Counted from the first letter of the stretch, positions 8,992 to 18,622 are shown. The stretch: DNA of 64,000 nt from Phormidium sp. FACHB-1136 (GCF_014697375.1 NZ_JACJRS010000015.1:1-64000), one strand, 5' to 3'. Numbers and translations are program-made. The notes: generated by a model from the letters alone, not told the origin.

Positions 8992-10650
8992 ATGAAACTA
9001 CGCCATATCCTGTTGGTCTGTGGGGTGTTAGGAACACTCCTGGCCCTGTTGCCTGTGGCCCAGGCCCAGGACGGTGCCGCCTCCGAGGCTGAGGACAAAC
9101 AGCCCCTTCCCACCCAGGTAGACACTCCGTGGGGGGCGGGCACCACGGACGCGACCCCCGATGACTCCGACATTGAACTAGCCCCTGCCGACAGCCTTTG
9201 GTTCGAGCAGGATTCGTTAGACGGTTTGCTGCCGGAAAACCTGCCCACGGAAGCCATGCCCCCAGCGGACGACCTAGAGGATGGGGAACTCAGCCAGGAA
9301 GAGGAAGAGGAAGAGGAAGAGGAAGAGGACTTCCCCGCCATTGAAGCGGAGGAAGACCCGCGTGTCCTAGCGGTAGAAGCCCTCAACCAGGGCATCGAAC
9401 GCTACAACAGCCAGAACTATCCTGAGGCGCTAGAATTTTTCACCAACGCCCTCACCCTCGACCCCAGCAACGCCAATGCCTACCTCTATCGAGGGTTGAC
9501 CCTAGCGCAGCAGGGCGAAACGGAGTTGGCCCTCGCCGACCTCAACCGAGCCATTGCCATCAACCCCAGCAACGCCACCGCCTATCTGGCACGGGGCGCG
9601 GTGTTCTATCGGCAAGGGGATCTGGCCCAGGCCCTGGAGGACTTTAACACCGCCCTGGCCGCCGATGACACCAACGCCAACGCCTACCTCTACCGGGGGC
9701 TGATTGACGCCGAACGGGGGCGCTACGACCTGGCCCTGGAGGACTTTAACACCGCCCTGGCCATTAACCCCAACCACGCCTCGGCCTACCTGCTGCGGGG
9801 CTTTGCGCAGGAAGCACTGGGCGATTATCCAGGGGCGATTGCTGACTTTAGTCGTGCCATTGAACTGAATGGGGATCGGCCCAGAGCCTATATGGGACGC
9901 GGGGTGGCCCACTATCGCCTAGGGCTGTATGACGCCGCCCTCAACGACCTGAACGAGGCCATTCGCCGCAACGATCAACTGGCCAGCGCCTACCTCAATC
10001 GTAGCCATGTGTATTTCCGCCAGGGCCGTACCACCCGTGCCCTCCAGGACTTAAATCAAGCCCTGGTACTCAACCCCCAACTGGCCGAAGCCTACCTCAG
10101 TCGGGGGGCCATTCGCGCCAGTCAGGGCAACCTGAGGGGGGCCGAACAGGACTTTGCCCAGGTGCTGCAACTCAATCCCGATTCTGCCTTGGCCCATAAG
10201 CAACAAGGCGACGTGCTGAAGCAGGCCGGAAATATTCTCGCGGCCCTAGAAAGCTACACCGAGGCCCTGTTTATCGACCCCGCCTACGTCGATGCCTTCC
10301 TGGCCAGGGGGCAAGTTCGCATGGCCCTTGGGGATCCCTTTGGAGCCATCGACGACTATAGCCAAGCCCTGGCCATCCAACCCAACAACCTGGATGCCTA
10401 CGCCGCCCGGGGCGAAGCCTACCTGACCGTGGGACAAATCCCCAGCGCCTACGAGGACTTCACCCGTGCCATCATCCAAGGTTCCAACCAAAACAACCCG
10501 GAGTTGTTCTTGAGCCGGGGTATGGCGCGAGCCCGCCTGGGAGACAGCCTGGGGGCACGGCAAGACTTTGAACAGGCCGCGAACCTCTACCTGCAACAGG
10601 GCAATGCCGCTGGCTATCGCCAAACCCTCGACCAGATGGCTAACCTGTAG
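8992..10650 (+). CDS. Secreted TPR-repeat protein
   Basis: I start the gene at 8992 rather than the earlier in-frame ATG at 8944 because a purine-rich AGGGGGAGGG stretch sits just upstream and the product then begins with a clean signal peptide (MKLRHILLVCGVL, ending near AQAQ). The mature protein has an acidic low-complexity region with ten consecutive Glu, encoded by a GAA/GAG repeat at 9298-9327, then about a dozen tandem 34-residue TPR units to the C-terminus (recurrent AYLYRGL, ALEDFNTAL, AINP). Such proteins act as periplasmic or membrane-associated scaffolds; no catalytic domain is visible. The gene following 66 bases later (DUF3122) is also exported and may be in the same operon. Confidence 0.85.
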   Translation: MKLRHILLVCGVLGTLLALLPVAQAQDGAASEAEDKQPLPTQVDTPWGAGTTDATPDDSDIELAPADSLWFEQDSLDGLLPENLPTEAMPPADDLEDGELSQEEEEEEEEEEDFPAIEAEEDPRVLAVEALNQGIERYNSQNYPEALEFFTNALTLDPSNANAYLYRGLTLAQQGETELALADLNRAIAINPSNATAYLARGAVFYRQGDLAQALEDFNTALAADDTNANAYLYRGLIDAERGRYDLALEDFNTALAINPNHASAYLLRGFAQEALGDYPGAIADFSRAIELNGDRPRAYMGRGVAHYRLGLYDAALNDLNEAIRRNDQLASAYLNRSHVYFRQGRTTRALQDLNQALVLNPQLAEAYLSRGAIRASQGNLRGAEQDFAQVLQLNPDSALAHKQQGDVLKQAGNILAALESYTEALFIDPAYVDAFLARGQVRMALGDPFGAIDDYSQALAIQPNNLDAYAARGEAYLTVGQIPSAYEDFTRAIIQGSNQNNPELFLSRGMARARLGDSLGARQDFEQAANLYLQQGNAAGYRQTLDQMANL

Positions 10651-10716
10651 GGTATGGGACGGGGTAGGGGTAGGGGTAGAGGATCGATCTCCTCGCCCGC
10701 CGGCCAAGGAGAGGTC

Positions 10717-11268
10717 ATGACTGTTAGCCACCGAATCACCCCAGATACCCTGTGGGTCTGGGCACGGCGTCTGGCTCTAGCGTTGGCGCTGGGTCTGTTG
10801 CTGCTGATCGTCACTGCGGCCCCCGCCTGGGCCTCCATCCACACCTACCACGAACAACCGGGCCAAACCACCTTCCGATCTCGCCAAAGCCTGCGCGATC
10901 AGCGGGATATGGCCTGGCAGGCCACGGTATTCAAACGCTACCGAGGGTCAGAGATCCAGGGCATCTACCTGCGTCTTGTCGGCTTTCCGGGGCAGGTGAC
11001 GGTGGATCGCCAGGGTGACCTCACTATCGACACCGGAACCACCGCCCACTGGATCGCCCCCTACGCCCTCGATCCCCAAACCCCAGCCTCGGTGCTGCCC
11101 GACAACGTTAGCCAATACGACCTAGCGGCGGTGTTGACGGTGATGCCCCGCCCCATTCCCCTCACCCTGTCCGTGCCCCTGGTGGGCCAAGCCCCCGCCC
11201 AACTCGTCGTCGCGCCCTACGTCGTCAAAGAATGGCTCACCATCGCCCAAACCCTCCCCGACCCGTAG
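10717..11268 (+). CDS. DUF3122 family exported protein
   Basis: The product of about 183 residues matches DUF3122, a cyanobacterial family of unknown function, by the block SIHTYHEQPGQTTFRSRQSL followed by DQRDMAWQ and IYLRLVGFPG. I place the start at 10717: AAGGAGAGG at 10706-10714 is a good ribosome-binding site and the protein then begins with a typical signal peptide (long Leu/Ala run ending in APAWA). The longer reading from 10654 would add a Gly/Arg run encoded by a TAGGGG repeat and is unlikely. It is probably periplasmic or thylakoid-lumenal, since a Sec-type signal and no other membrane span are seen. It follows the secreted TPR gene. Confidence 0.8.
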   Translation: MTVSHRITPDTLWVWARRLALALALGLLLLIVTAAPAWASIHTYHEQPGQTTFRSRQSLRDQRDMAWQATVFKRYRGSEIQGIYLRLVGFPGQVTVDRQGDLTIDTGTTAHWIAPYALDPQTPASVLPDNVSQYDLAAVLTVMPRPIPLTLSVPLVGQAPAQLVVAPYVVKEWLTIAQTLPDP

Positions 11269-11453
11269 GGCGCATCATGCCAAGCTGGGGTTAGAGGCCT
11301 TGGTCATAGGCCTTGCCGGGAAGAGGCGGTGCTAAGGACGAGAATCTGACGGTTGGGGGCCACCCCAGTCAGGTGAGTGCAGGTATGACGCTTCCTTTAA
11401 CCGGAGTCATCGGTAGTCCTATGTCGTACAGGCTAGAGAATAATCAGGCGACC

Positions 11454-12509
11454 CTAAAGACTTTTGGATTTCAGCAAAACCCCTTCCTGGCGGAGGCCGG
11501 AGAGGGTGGCTTGCCCGGTACAAAAGAGGACGGTTTTGATTTCGGCGATTAGTACCTCGGCGAGGGCGGCAACGGCGGCTTCAGAATCGCTGGCGGCCTT
11601 CAAAAAGGGATAGGCCAGCCCTGCCAGATCGGCCCCTAGGGCGAGGGTTTTGGCCACGTCTAGGCCGTTGCGCAGGCCACCGGAGGCAATCAGCGGTAGG
11701 TTAGGGGCGACTTGGCGGGCGGAGATCAGGCAATCGGCGGTGGGCAGGCCCCAATCGGCAAAGGTTTGGCCCAGGCGACGCTGGAGGGGATCGGTGGCCC
11801 GTTCGCTTTCCACCTTGGCCCAGGAAGTGCCCCCGGCCCCAGCCACATCCACAGCGGCCACCCCCGCCTCCATCAGTCGCCGCACTAGGGGGGCAGAGAT
11901 GCCGTTGCCCACCTCCTTCACCACCACGGGCACGGGCAGGGCGGCGCAGATTTGCTCAATTTTGGTCAGCAGTCCTTTGAAATTGGTGTCGCCACGGGTT
12001 TGCACCGCCTCTTGCAGGGGGTTGAGGTGCAGAATCAGGGCGCTGGCCTCTAGGTGATCCACCACCTGGTGGCATTGGTCGAGGCCGTAGTCATAATTGA
12101 GCTGCACCGCCCCCAGGTTGGCCAGTAGTAGAATGTCTGGGGCCACGTCCCGCACCCGAAAGGTGGTCATTAGGTCGGGGTTCTCTACGGCGACTCGCTG
12201 GGAACCGACCCCCATGGCCAGACCGTAGCGCTGGGCGGTGGCGGCTAGACGCTGGTTAATTCGCTGGGCTTCCTCGGTGCCCCCCGTCATGGAGGAAATC
12301 AGCAACGGTGCCCCCAGGCGATGGCCCAAGAATTCCGTACTCAGATCAAGATCCTGCCAATCCACCTCTGGCAGGGCACAATGGCGAAACCGCAACCGCT
12401 CCAGCCCCGTGCTCACCTGGCTGCACTGCACATTGTCATCGAGGCAAATCCGCAAATGATCGGCCTTGCGGACTTGGGTTTCGTGGGTGGCCAGGGGCGA
12501 TACAGTCAC
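11454..12509 (-). CDS. fni: Type 2 isopentenyl-diphosphate delta-isomerase (FMN-dependent)
   Basis: The enzyme interconverts isopentenyl and dimethylallyl diphosphate, balancing precursors for carotenoids, chlorophyll phytyl chains and quinones. The 351-residue length is typical. Motifs of the FMN TIM-barrel family are visible: RKADHL near the N-terminus, ISSMTGG (about 72-78), HLNPLQE (about 160-166), [22 protein letters not shown] and IASGGLRNG. Cyanobacteria typically use this type 2 enzyme. It is followed upstream by pyrR on the same strand with 68 bases between, part of which is a 12-base tandem repeat; coupling of the two is likely incidental. Confidence 0.95.
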   Translation of the reverse strand: MTVSPLATHETQVRKADHLRICLDDNVQCSQVSTGLERLRFRHCALPEVDWQDLDLSTEFLGHRLGAPLLISSMTGGTEEAQRINQRLAATAQRYGLAMGVGSQRVAVENPDLMTTFRVRDVAPDILLLANLGAVQLNYDYGLDQCHQVVDHLEASALILHLNPLQEAVQTRGDTNFKGLLTKIEQICAALPVPVVVKEVGNGISAPLVRRLMEAGVAAVDVAGAGGTSWAKVESERATDPLQRRLGQTFADWGLPTADCLISARQVAPNLPLIASGGLRNGLDVAKTLALGADLAGLAYPFLKAASDSEAAVAALAEVLIAEIKTVLFCTGQATLSGLRQEGVLLKSKSL

Positions 12510-12543
12510 AGGGTTAACTCAACAACGTTCATCCTCCATAGTA

Positions 12544-12579
12544 GGCAAGAACGTCGGCAAGAACGTCGGCAAGAAGGTT
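12544..12579. repeat. 12-base tandem repeat (3 copies) between fni and pyrR
   Basis: Two perfect copies of GGCAAGAACGTC and a third with two changes at its end (GGCAAGAAGGTT) run directly into the pyrR stop codon. The repeat ends within two bases of the coding region, so copy-number change would mostly affect the 3' untranslated region of pyrR or the leader of fni. Confidence 0.85.
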
Positions 12580-13126
12580 ACCCCTCTGGTTTCAACAACT
12601 GCACCCCATCGCGGCCATCGGTGTCGTGGAGGAAGACTTTGACTAATTCGTCCTTGGCGGTGGGTAGCACCCGTCCCACAAAGTCGGGGTGGATGGGCAG
12701 TTCCCGATGGCCTCGGTCTACCAGGACGGCAAGACGAATGGCGCTGGGGCGACCATAGTCCAGCACGGCATTGAGGGCGGCGCGAATGGTGCGTCCGCTG
12801 TAGATTACGTCATCCACCAGCACCACCACTTTGTTAGTGAGGTCGAAGGGAATTTTGGTGCGGGCGGGGGTGCGGGTGCTAATTTTGTCGAGGTCGTCGC
12901 GATAGAGGGTGATGTCGATGGCCCCCACGGGCAGTTGCACCTCCTCCAGGCGCTGAATTTGGTGGGCCAGCATATGGGCTAGGGGTACCCCACGGGTGTA
13001 GATACCGATTAGCACTAGGTGGCGCAGGTCTCCGCCCCGCTCAATCACCTCCGAGGCCAGACGATTGAGGGTACGCCGCATTTCTTCGGCAGACAAAATT
13101 TCAACAACAGGGCTGCTGGCACTCAT
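12578..13126 (-). CDS. pyrR: PyrR: pyrimidine operon regulator / uracil phosphoribosyltransferase
   Basis: The protein of about 182 residues has the type I phosphoribosyltransferase fold, with the PRPP-binding loop [18 protein letters not shown] and the N-terminal block [17 protein letters not shown] typical of PyrR. In firmicutes PyrR binds pyr mRNA to cause attenuation and also makes UMP from uracil; in cyanobacteria the RNA-binding role is less established. I choose the Met at 13126 ([11 protein letters not shown]) because homologues begin there; the longer ORF to 13180 adds a hydrophobic stretch with no family match. Confidence 0.9.
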   Translation of the reverse strand: MSASSPVVEILSAEEMRRTLNRLASEVIERGGDLRHLVLIGIYTRGVPLAHMLAHQIQRLEEVQLPVGAIDITLYRDDLDKISTRTPARTKIPFDLTNKVVVLVDDVIYSGRTIRAALNAVLDYGRPSAIRLAVLVDRGHRELPIHPDFVGRVLPTAKDELVKVFLHDTDGRDGVQLLKPEG

Positions 13127-13336
13127 GGGGCTACCTAGGCGGTAAAAAAAGACCAAAAACACAAGACATAACCGACCCACACTATAACCCGCCCCATCGG
13201 GTTCTATGGCCAGGGTTCACCCTGATTTCCCACCGCATCTGGCTTGGCAAACCCCAAGTCTCACCCCGGCCTCCGGTATTCACGGGTGCTGTCTGCGTCC
13301 CCGGTATCAGCGGGGACGAACAAGCCAGATGGCCTA

Positions 13337-14629
13337 TCATCGGTGCATCGATCCTAGGGCCAACAGTCGTTCCAGTTTAGGTACCGTGAGCGGTAGGGAT
13401 AGCACGAGATCCACCAGGGTTGCCACGGGGGCGGTGACGGGGGGGATCTCAGGTTCCGTCAGCAGCACCAGGGTTGGGCGGGGGGTAGGCAACCGTTGAA
13501 GGTTGGCGACGAGGGCAAGATCCTCTTCCTGAGCCAGAATCACCAGCAGGTGAGGCGGCTGGGGCTGGAGGGCGGCGATGACCTCCGGCCAATCGGTCTG
13601 GCGGTTGACCTGCCAGCCGCAGAGTTGGAGGTAATTTAGCCAGGGATGGTGGCGGTCGGGGTTGGGATCGAGCATCACTAGGCTAGGGGCGTTGGTTGGG
13701 GCGCGAGGCGGCGTGGGTTCAGACGGGCGCAAGGTTTTACTGGGATGGCCATGCCTAGGCAGATACAGCAAAAATCGACTGCCTTGGTTAACCACGGATT
13801 CCACCGTGACATAGCCGCCGTGCAATTGGGCGAGTTGCTGGGTGAGGGCGAGCCCTAGTCCGGTGCCGTCGTAGCGGCGATTGAGGGTGTTATCCAGTTG
13901 GGTAAAGGGCTGAAAAAGCTGATTGAGCTTGTCCTCTGGGATGCCAATGCCCGTATCGGCCACGGCAAACTGTACTAGGTCGCCCACCCCCTGCACCGTC
14001 AGCGTCACCTGCCCCCGATCCGTAAACTTGATGGCGTTAGAGAGCAGGTTCAACAACATTTGGCGGAGACGATGCTCGTCGGCGAAGCAGTCCTGGGCTG
14101 CTGCATCCACCTGGTAGGACAGGGCGATGGGCTTGGGGGCCACCCGAGGCTCCACCATCGCCATGCAGGTTTGGCACAGGGCCGGAAGATCCACTGCCGA
14201 GAGCCGCAGGTGTTCCTGCCCCGCTTCCACCTTCGAGAGATCGAGGATGTCGCTAATCAGCGATAGAAGGTGTTCGCCACTGGCGTGGATACAGTTGAGG
14301 TATTCCAACTGCTTGGCGGTCAGCGGCCCTACCACCTGCTGGCTGAGCAGAGACGACAACCCCAAAATGGCATTGAGGGGGGTGCGCAGCTCGTGGCTCA
14401 TCATCGCCAAAAACTGGCTTTTAGCCTGACTCGCGGCCTCGGTAGCACGTTGCTGAGTCGCTAAGGCTTGATTGTCCTGCATCTGCTGGGCCACCTGGGT
14501 CGCCAACTGCTGATACTGGGCCTCCCATTCCGCGAATAGGTGCTGAAGCTGTTGAAAGGCCACTGGATCGTGGCAGAGATGGTGTAGATAGTCCAGATTG
14601 AGAGGGCACATAGCACATAGATTAGGCAA
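13337..14629 (-). CDS. Histidine kinase with degenerate C-terminal receiver-like domain
   Basis: The 430-residue protein has a coiled N-terminus (about 25-70), a HisKA domain with [15 protein letters not shown] (His79), an HATPase with NLLSNAIKFTD, DTGIGIP and GTGLGLAL, then a Pro-rich linker and a C-terminal segment (about 318-425) that resembles a receiver. Where a receiver normally has LDILLLD, this one has HLLVILAQEED with no Asp at the phosphoacceptor position, so it is probably a pseudo-receiver used for protein contacts. No sensory PAS, GAF or transmembrane domain is present, so the kinase must be cytoplasmic with an input through the N-terminus or a partner. It stands alone, with no response regulator adjacent. 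The start could be Met7, as the N-terminal CAMCPL segment is not informative. Confidence 0.88.
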   Translation of the reverse strand: MPNLCAMCPLNLDYLHHLCHDPVAFQQLQHLFAEWEAQYQQLATQVAQQMQDNQALATQQRATEAASQAKSQFLAMMSHELRTPLNAILGLSSLLSQQVVGPLTAKQLEYLNCIHASGEHLLSLISDILDLSKVEAGQEHLRLSAVDLPALCQTCMAMVEPRVAPKPIALSYQVDAAAQDCFADEHRLRQMLLNLLSNAIKFTDRGQVTLTVQGVGDLVQFAVADTGIGIPEDKLNQLFQPFTQLDNTLNRRYDGTGLGLALTQQLAQLHGGYVTVESVVNQGSRFLLYLPRHGHPSKTLRPSEPTPPRAPTNAPSLVMLDPNPDRHHPWLNYLQLCGWQVNRQTDWPEVIAALQPQPPHLLVILAQEEDLALVANLQRLPTPRPTLVLLTEPEIPPVTAPVATLVDLVLSLPLTVPKLERLLALGSMHR

Positions 14630-14837
14630 GAGGGCAAGGCTGGCTCGACGCTATGGTGACGAGCCATACCCCTAGAAATCCCAGATTTTGCCGATCTGCA
14701 TCGCCAAAACAGGCAGAAAATATAAAGAAAATCTTTAATCCCTAGGAGAACGCAGGCTATCCTAGCCCCTAAGCCTGCTGTCTCACCCGCAGCCGAAGAA
14801 ACAACCTATTTTGCCCCTCACCCTCGCCCCAACAAGA

Positions 14838-14865
14838 ATGGCAGAGAAAACGAGTTCTCTGCCAT
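14838..14865 (-). terminator. Stem-loop downstream of the RRM gene
   Basis: A perfect 11-bp inverted repeat (ATGGCAGAGAA and TTCTCTGCCAT) with a six-base loop lies 62 bases beyond the RRM protein stop. On the minus strand it is followed by a modest T-rich stretch, so it is a plausible but not textbook intrinsic terminator. Confidence 0.5.
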
Positions 14866-14927
14866 AGGCTCACAATTCTGTTTGGTTGTAGAGGAGGACT
14901 GAGGGCCACCTCCCTAGGCGTCTGGGT

Positions 14928-15251
14928 TTACCAGCGAGAGAACTCGCGGTTGCCGCCATTGTCGCGACCACCAAAGTTGCCTCGGGGTGCGCCACCACCA
15001 GACCGCTTTTCCTTAGGCCGCGCTTTGTTGACCCGAAGCTCGCGCCCCATCCATTCCGCTCCGTCGAGGGCCTCAATGGCCGCATCTTCGTCAGCTTCCT
15101 TTTCCATTTCCACAAAGGCAAAACCGCGAGGACGCCCCGTTTCCCGGTCGGTGGGTACCGTCACTCGGCTAACGGCCCCATACTCGGCGAAGACTTCGGT
15201 AATGTCTCCCTCCGTGGCATTGTAGGCTAGGTTCCCTACATAAATCGACAT
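14928..15251 (-). CDS. RRM-type RNA-binding protein (cyanobacterial Rbp)
   Basis: The product of about 107 residues is a single RNA recognition motif. RNP2 is IYVGNL at residues 3-8 and RNP1 is RGFAFVEM near 43-50, followed by a short Gly/Arg/Asn-rich tail. This layout matches the cyanobacterial Rbp family, several of which are cold-induced or implicated in mRNA localisation. I start at 15251 (MSIYVGNLAYN) because family members begin there and a GGAG lies about 8 bases upstream; the longer reading to 15305 is not supported. It is monocistronic, with a gene-free stretch of about 310 bases upstream that could hold a long leader. Confidence 0.93.
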   Translation of the reverse strand: MSIYVGNLAYNATEGDITEVFAEYGAVSRVTVPTDRETGRPRGFAFVEMEKEADEDAAIEALDGAEWMGRELRVNKARPKEKRSGGGAPRGNFGGRDNGGNREFSRW

Positions 15252-15563
15252 GGCACAACTCCAAATTAGACGTGAAATGTAGACAAGTTCGATTCGGAGT
15301 GGCACTCACCGATTTACCCGAAAACTGAGATCAGACTGTGATTAACCAGCCTACCGAAAGCAAAACATGTTACCCGCTTACTCTAACACAAGGCACCCAG
15401 TCGTAAACGGTTTGTAACACAGTGTCAGCGGTCGTTATAGCCTTTTGGCATCGCCCTTCTCAAGCCCTGTCCACAGGGCTAAATTGAAAGTGGTTTTAGG
15501 GCCAAGGCGGCGACCCCCGTGGTTCGCCCGACTGAACGACTTAAAGCCACGGATAGGTTGACC
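15252..15563. other. Intergenic region upstream of the RRM gene
   Basis: No ORF is credible here. The part nearest the RRM gene is more AT-rich and probably holds its promoter and leader. A perfect inverted repeat with 8-bp arms (AGCCCTGT and ACAGGGCT, 15463-15480) lies nearer the phosphatase promoterless side, and could terminate transcription or be an operator. Confidence 0.5.
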
Positions 15564-16397
15564 TTAAACCGTTGCCACATAAGGGTTAGCGGCTGTCTCA
15601 ATGTACCCTGGGGTCATCGGCCAAGCGGGAGCAGGGCCAGCGGGCAGACCCGTTTCTCCTGGAGCCATGGGCCTGGCCGCGTGGGGAAAGGTGGGTGGCA
15701 TCGCTCCATAGTCTTGTAGGTGTGATTGGCGCAATTGGCCCTGTTGGTTGGCCTGCCAAATGTTGCCGCTGGTGATGTCTAGGCAGGTGAGCCACTGCCC
15801 TTCACAGGCGGCGGTATCTAACCCAATGGTGTGCCCTAAATTGAGGGGATAACCGCTACGTTGGGGGGTATGGCCACACACGAGAACCTTGCCCGATGAA
15901 TGGGGTTGAGGATGCTCTAATTTGTTCCAAAAAATCACCCGATCTGGCTGACGGAGTAGGGGCATTTGGGAGGACAGCATCCCATGGGAAAAAATGTGTT
16001 TATTGGTTGCAAACCAGCGCAGACAATCATGCTGCAAAAAATGCCAATGGCTATCGGGAATGACGGTTAAATCGACGGGATTAACCTCGCCCCCCGGCGG
16101 TAACCCAGCGTAGGAGGCTAGGGTATGGGTATCAACAAACACTTCACCATGGACAACGGCCCGCCCAAACCGCCCTGCAATGAGCATTTTGAGCTCGTGA
16201 TTACCCAGGAGTGGTATTAATACGCCCCAGCTAGACAGGCGTAGTAAAAGGTCTAAAACGGTCTTTGTTTCTGGCCCTTTATTGATGTAGTCTCCCAGGG
16301 TAATCATGCGGTCGCTGGGATGTAGCGCAATCGCTGACAAAAGGGTGTCAAAGGCGGTGGCGCAGCCATGAATATCACCGACTGCAAAGAGGCGCAT
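15564..16397 (-). CDS. PPP-family metallophosphatase (protein phosphatase-like)
   Basis: The 277-residue protein carries the calcineurin-like phosphoesterase signature: GDIHG at residues 7-11, GDYINKGP near 36-43 and GNHE near 66-69, with CGHT further on, in the order of bacterial serine/threonine and diadenosine phosphatases. The second motif reads GDYINKG where most PPP enzymes have GDxVDRG; the first Asp is kept, but the second Asp is Asn. A Pro-rich tail after about residue 230 is outside the domain. Substrate is unknown; phosphoprotein and ApppA-type dinucleotides are both possible. It is a single gene. Confidence 0.85.
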   Translation of the reverse strand: MRLFAVGDIHGCATAFDTLLSAIALHPSDRMITLGDYINKGPETKTVLDLLLRLSSWGVLIPLLGNHELKMLIAGRFGRAVVHGEVFVDTHTLASYAGLPPGGEVNPVDLTVIPDSHWHFLQHDCLRWFATNKHIFSHGMLSSQMPLLRQPDRVIFWNKLEHPQPHSSGKVLVCGHTPQRSGYPLNLGHTIGLDTAACEGQWLTCLDITSGNIWQANQQGQLRQSHLQDYGAMPPTFPHAARPMAPGETGLPAGPAPAWPMTPGYIETAANPYVATV

Positions 16398-16482
16398 AGC
16401 CGCTAAAAACCATCGAAAAGGCGATGCCTTGACTATATCAATTCTCCCTTAAACTCAAGGTTATTGTTAACTTAAGTCAGGG

Positions 16483-17922
16483 TTAAGGTTTTTGCGTTTT
16501 GATCGGACGGTTGCGAGGGGGCAGGGCACGGCCTTCGGAAAATTGGCGCTCTAGGCGACCCAGCCACAGCCATAGGGATCCGGCGATGAGGGGAACTCCC
16601 GTCAACAGGGTGCCGCCGAGGGGGGAGAGGCTTCCGGCTAGGGTTAGGGTCAAAGGAATCAGCGACCAGGCCACGGCACTGACGATCAGCAGGCCCGTGC
16701 GAAGGGTCTGAATCCGCCGTAGCGCTACCCGACAACTGCGGCAGTGCTGGGTGTGGGACTGGTAGCGATCCAAGAGGGCGGTGGTGGGTAATGCTGGCGG
16801 CAGAGGTTGGCCGGGGAAGGGATAGGCCTGGAAGTCGCTCAACCATTTGCGGTAGGCTATCACGTAGCGATCCGCCTGGGTGGGCAAATAGCAAGCCTGG
16901 GCGTAGGGTTTGGGGTCTGCCTTTTCCAGTTCGCGCTCTTGAAGATGCAGAAAAATTTGGTCGTCCTCTAGCACGCCATTGTTGCCGATGTGGCTAAACC
17001 AACGGGGGGTGATCTGAATGAACAACCCCGGTAGCTTGGCGGAGAATTTGAAGGGAAACCGCGCAAACAGGCGGCATTCCCCCTTGCGAATGGGGGTGGC
17101 GTAGACCACGGTGAGGGTGCGGCCAAATTGCTTGGAGGTGAGGTCTTGGTACATCAATCCTGGGGCAACAAACACGGTGTGCTGGGTGCCGAGTTTGCCC
17201 TTGCGGGGGCCTTCTGGCCATCGAACGCGAAACCCTTGCTTGGAGAAATCCACCATTTCTGTCACCATGGGAGCGGCGTTGTCGCGGTTACCCACGGTTT
17301 TGTGATGGGTGTAGGGAATGTGGCTGGCATCGAGGACGTTTTCCAGCAGGGTGATCGCGTCGTAGGGCAAGTCCCGAAAGGTGTTGAGCATCACCCAGCC
17401 ATCGGGGTCTTCCTCCACCGGGCCGATGATGGGCACCGCCACCTGGGGCGCATTCTCGGCTTTGCCGGGGTAGACAAACAACAACCCCTGTTTGACGATG
17501 GCGGGCAGGGCCACCGCACAGGCTCGCGAAGATCGATGGGCCTCGGTATCCGCCGCCTGTTGGGGAATCTGCTCACAGGTGCCCTCCCCGGAAAAGGCCC
17601 AGCCATGGTAAGGACATTCCAACAGCCCCGCTTCGTTGACGCGACCTTCGGACAGAGGCGCGAGACGGTGGGGACATTTGTCCTCAAACACCCGCCAGAT
17701 GTTCCCCTTTGGATCCCACCAAATCACCAAACCTTGATCCAGTAGGGTAAAGCGGGTGGGTAGGACTGGGTCTAAATCTTCAACGTAGGCGACGGGATAC
17801 CAGGCTTCGGCCACATCAAAGCGCTGGGGATCAGGGCCACCAGCGGGCAATCCCTGGGGTAACTGGGGCCGCAACATGTCCGGTTGAGTGGAGACATCCG
17901 GTTGAGTGGGGGTAGCCGTCAT
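16483..17922 (-). CDS. Rieske 2Fe-2S oxygenase of the pheophorbide a oxygenase (PaO/Ptc52/Tic55) family
   Basis: The 479-residue protein binds a Rieske cluster through CPHR (Cys83, His85) and CPYHGW (Cys103, His106). The mononuclear iron site is indicated by NVLDASHIPYTHH (about residues 197-209), and the PaO C-terminal domain follows. A CxxC (HCRSCR, about 393) and two hydrophobic segments near the C-terminus (LLIVSAVAWSLIPLTL and LLTGVPLIAGSLWLWL) match the membrane-anchored PaO/Tic55/Ptc52 subgroup. In plants these oxidise chlorophyll intermediates; cyanobacterial members are largely uncharacterised. It needs ferredoxin or another reductase supplied elsewhere. It is the only gene in its transcription unit as far as can be seen. 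Confidence 0.92.
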   Translation of the reverse strand: MTATPTQPDVSTQPDMLRPQLPQGLPAGGPDPQRFDVAEAWYPVAYVEDLDPVLPTRFTLLDQGLVIWWDPKGNIWRVFEDKCPHRLAPLSEGRVNEAGLLECPYHGWAFSGEGTCEQIPQQAADTEAHRSSRACAVALPAIVKQGLLFVYPGKAENAPQVAVPIIGPVEEDPDGWVMLNTFRDLPYDAITLLENVLDASHIPYTHHKTVGNRDNAAPMVTEMVDFSKQGFRVRWPEGPRKGKLGTQHTVFVAPGLMYQDLTSKQFGRTLTVVYATPIRKGECRLFARFPFKFSAKLPGLFIQITPRWFSHIGNNGVLEDDQIFLHLQERELEKADPKPYAQACYLPTQADRYVIAYRKWLSDFQAYPFPGQPLPPALPTTALLDRYQSHTQHCRSCRVALRRIQTLRTGLLIVSAVAWSLIPLTLTLAGSLSPLGGTLLTGVPLIAGSLWLWLGRLERQFSEGRALPPRNRPIKTQKP

Positions 17923-18348
17923 CGTGATTCACGCTGCGTCATTGGTACACCTCATATTGTGTTACAAAACTTCGTGATTTGCCGTTACCGGGGCCAATCC
18001 ATCGGTGGAGAGCGTTTTTCCCTATCCTGATCGACCCTGTGGCGGGGCAGGAATGCGAGAAATCATGGCCCTCAAATTTGGGGGAACCATGGAAGAATTG
18101 GGAATCCATCGAGGGAAATTTGTATTTCTAGCTACGCTTCCCTTGGGACATCTGCTGTCGCGCCAAGACCTGCCCGTCTCGGCGATGAACGACAGCATCG
18201 GACATTAGCGGTTTTTGTCGGCTGAATTCAGAATAAATTCTAATCTTTCTGTGGATTATCTGTAACTGTTGTCACACTAGAGAAACCCTAACGAAGCTTT
18301 AGGGATCGCCCAACCCAAGGAAGGCAACTCGACCCACTTCTCGATCTC

Positions 18349-18377
18349 CCCCTAAACTGCCGACGCCTGTTTAGGGG
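18349..18377. promoter_or_regulatory. Stem-loop in the glgP upstream region
   Basis: A perfect 9-bp inverted repeat (CCCCTAAAC, GTTTAGGGG) closes an 11-base loop. There is no downstream T-tract, so it is not a standard intrinsic terminator. It might be a structured RNA element or a protein-binding palindrome; no known riboswitch class was recognised. Confidence 0.3.
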
Positions 18378-18622
18378 CATCGATCAAACGTTGCCTAATT
18401 GCCCCTTGATTCAGGGATAGATAGTCTGACTCAACCTTGATTTTCTCCTGACCTCCGCTGAAGGCGACGCTGATTTTCCTGGGTAAAATGACCGATCAGG
18501 CTCATCTTCGCAATAGTCTGTTACATCTTCAAGGACTCCATACACCAAAGCTTTAAGAATCGAAGCGACCTCAAAAGTTCATCGGAAGACGCATTGGTTA
18601 AAATAACTTAACATTGCTACAT

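Noticed and set aside
9298-9327. GAA/GAG run that looks like a microsatellite
   Set aside because: It is in frame with a Glu run in the secreted TPR protein and has a 3- or 6-base period, so copy changes do not break the frame; treated as ordinary low-complexity sequence.
18005-18208. 67-residue frame with MALKFGGT wording, superficially like the start of aspartate kinase
   Set aside because: Only a few residues match and the rest has no similarity; no continuing kinase sequence.
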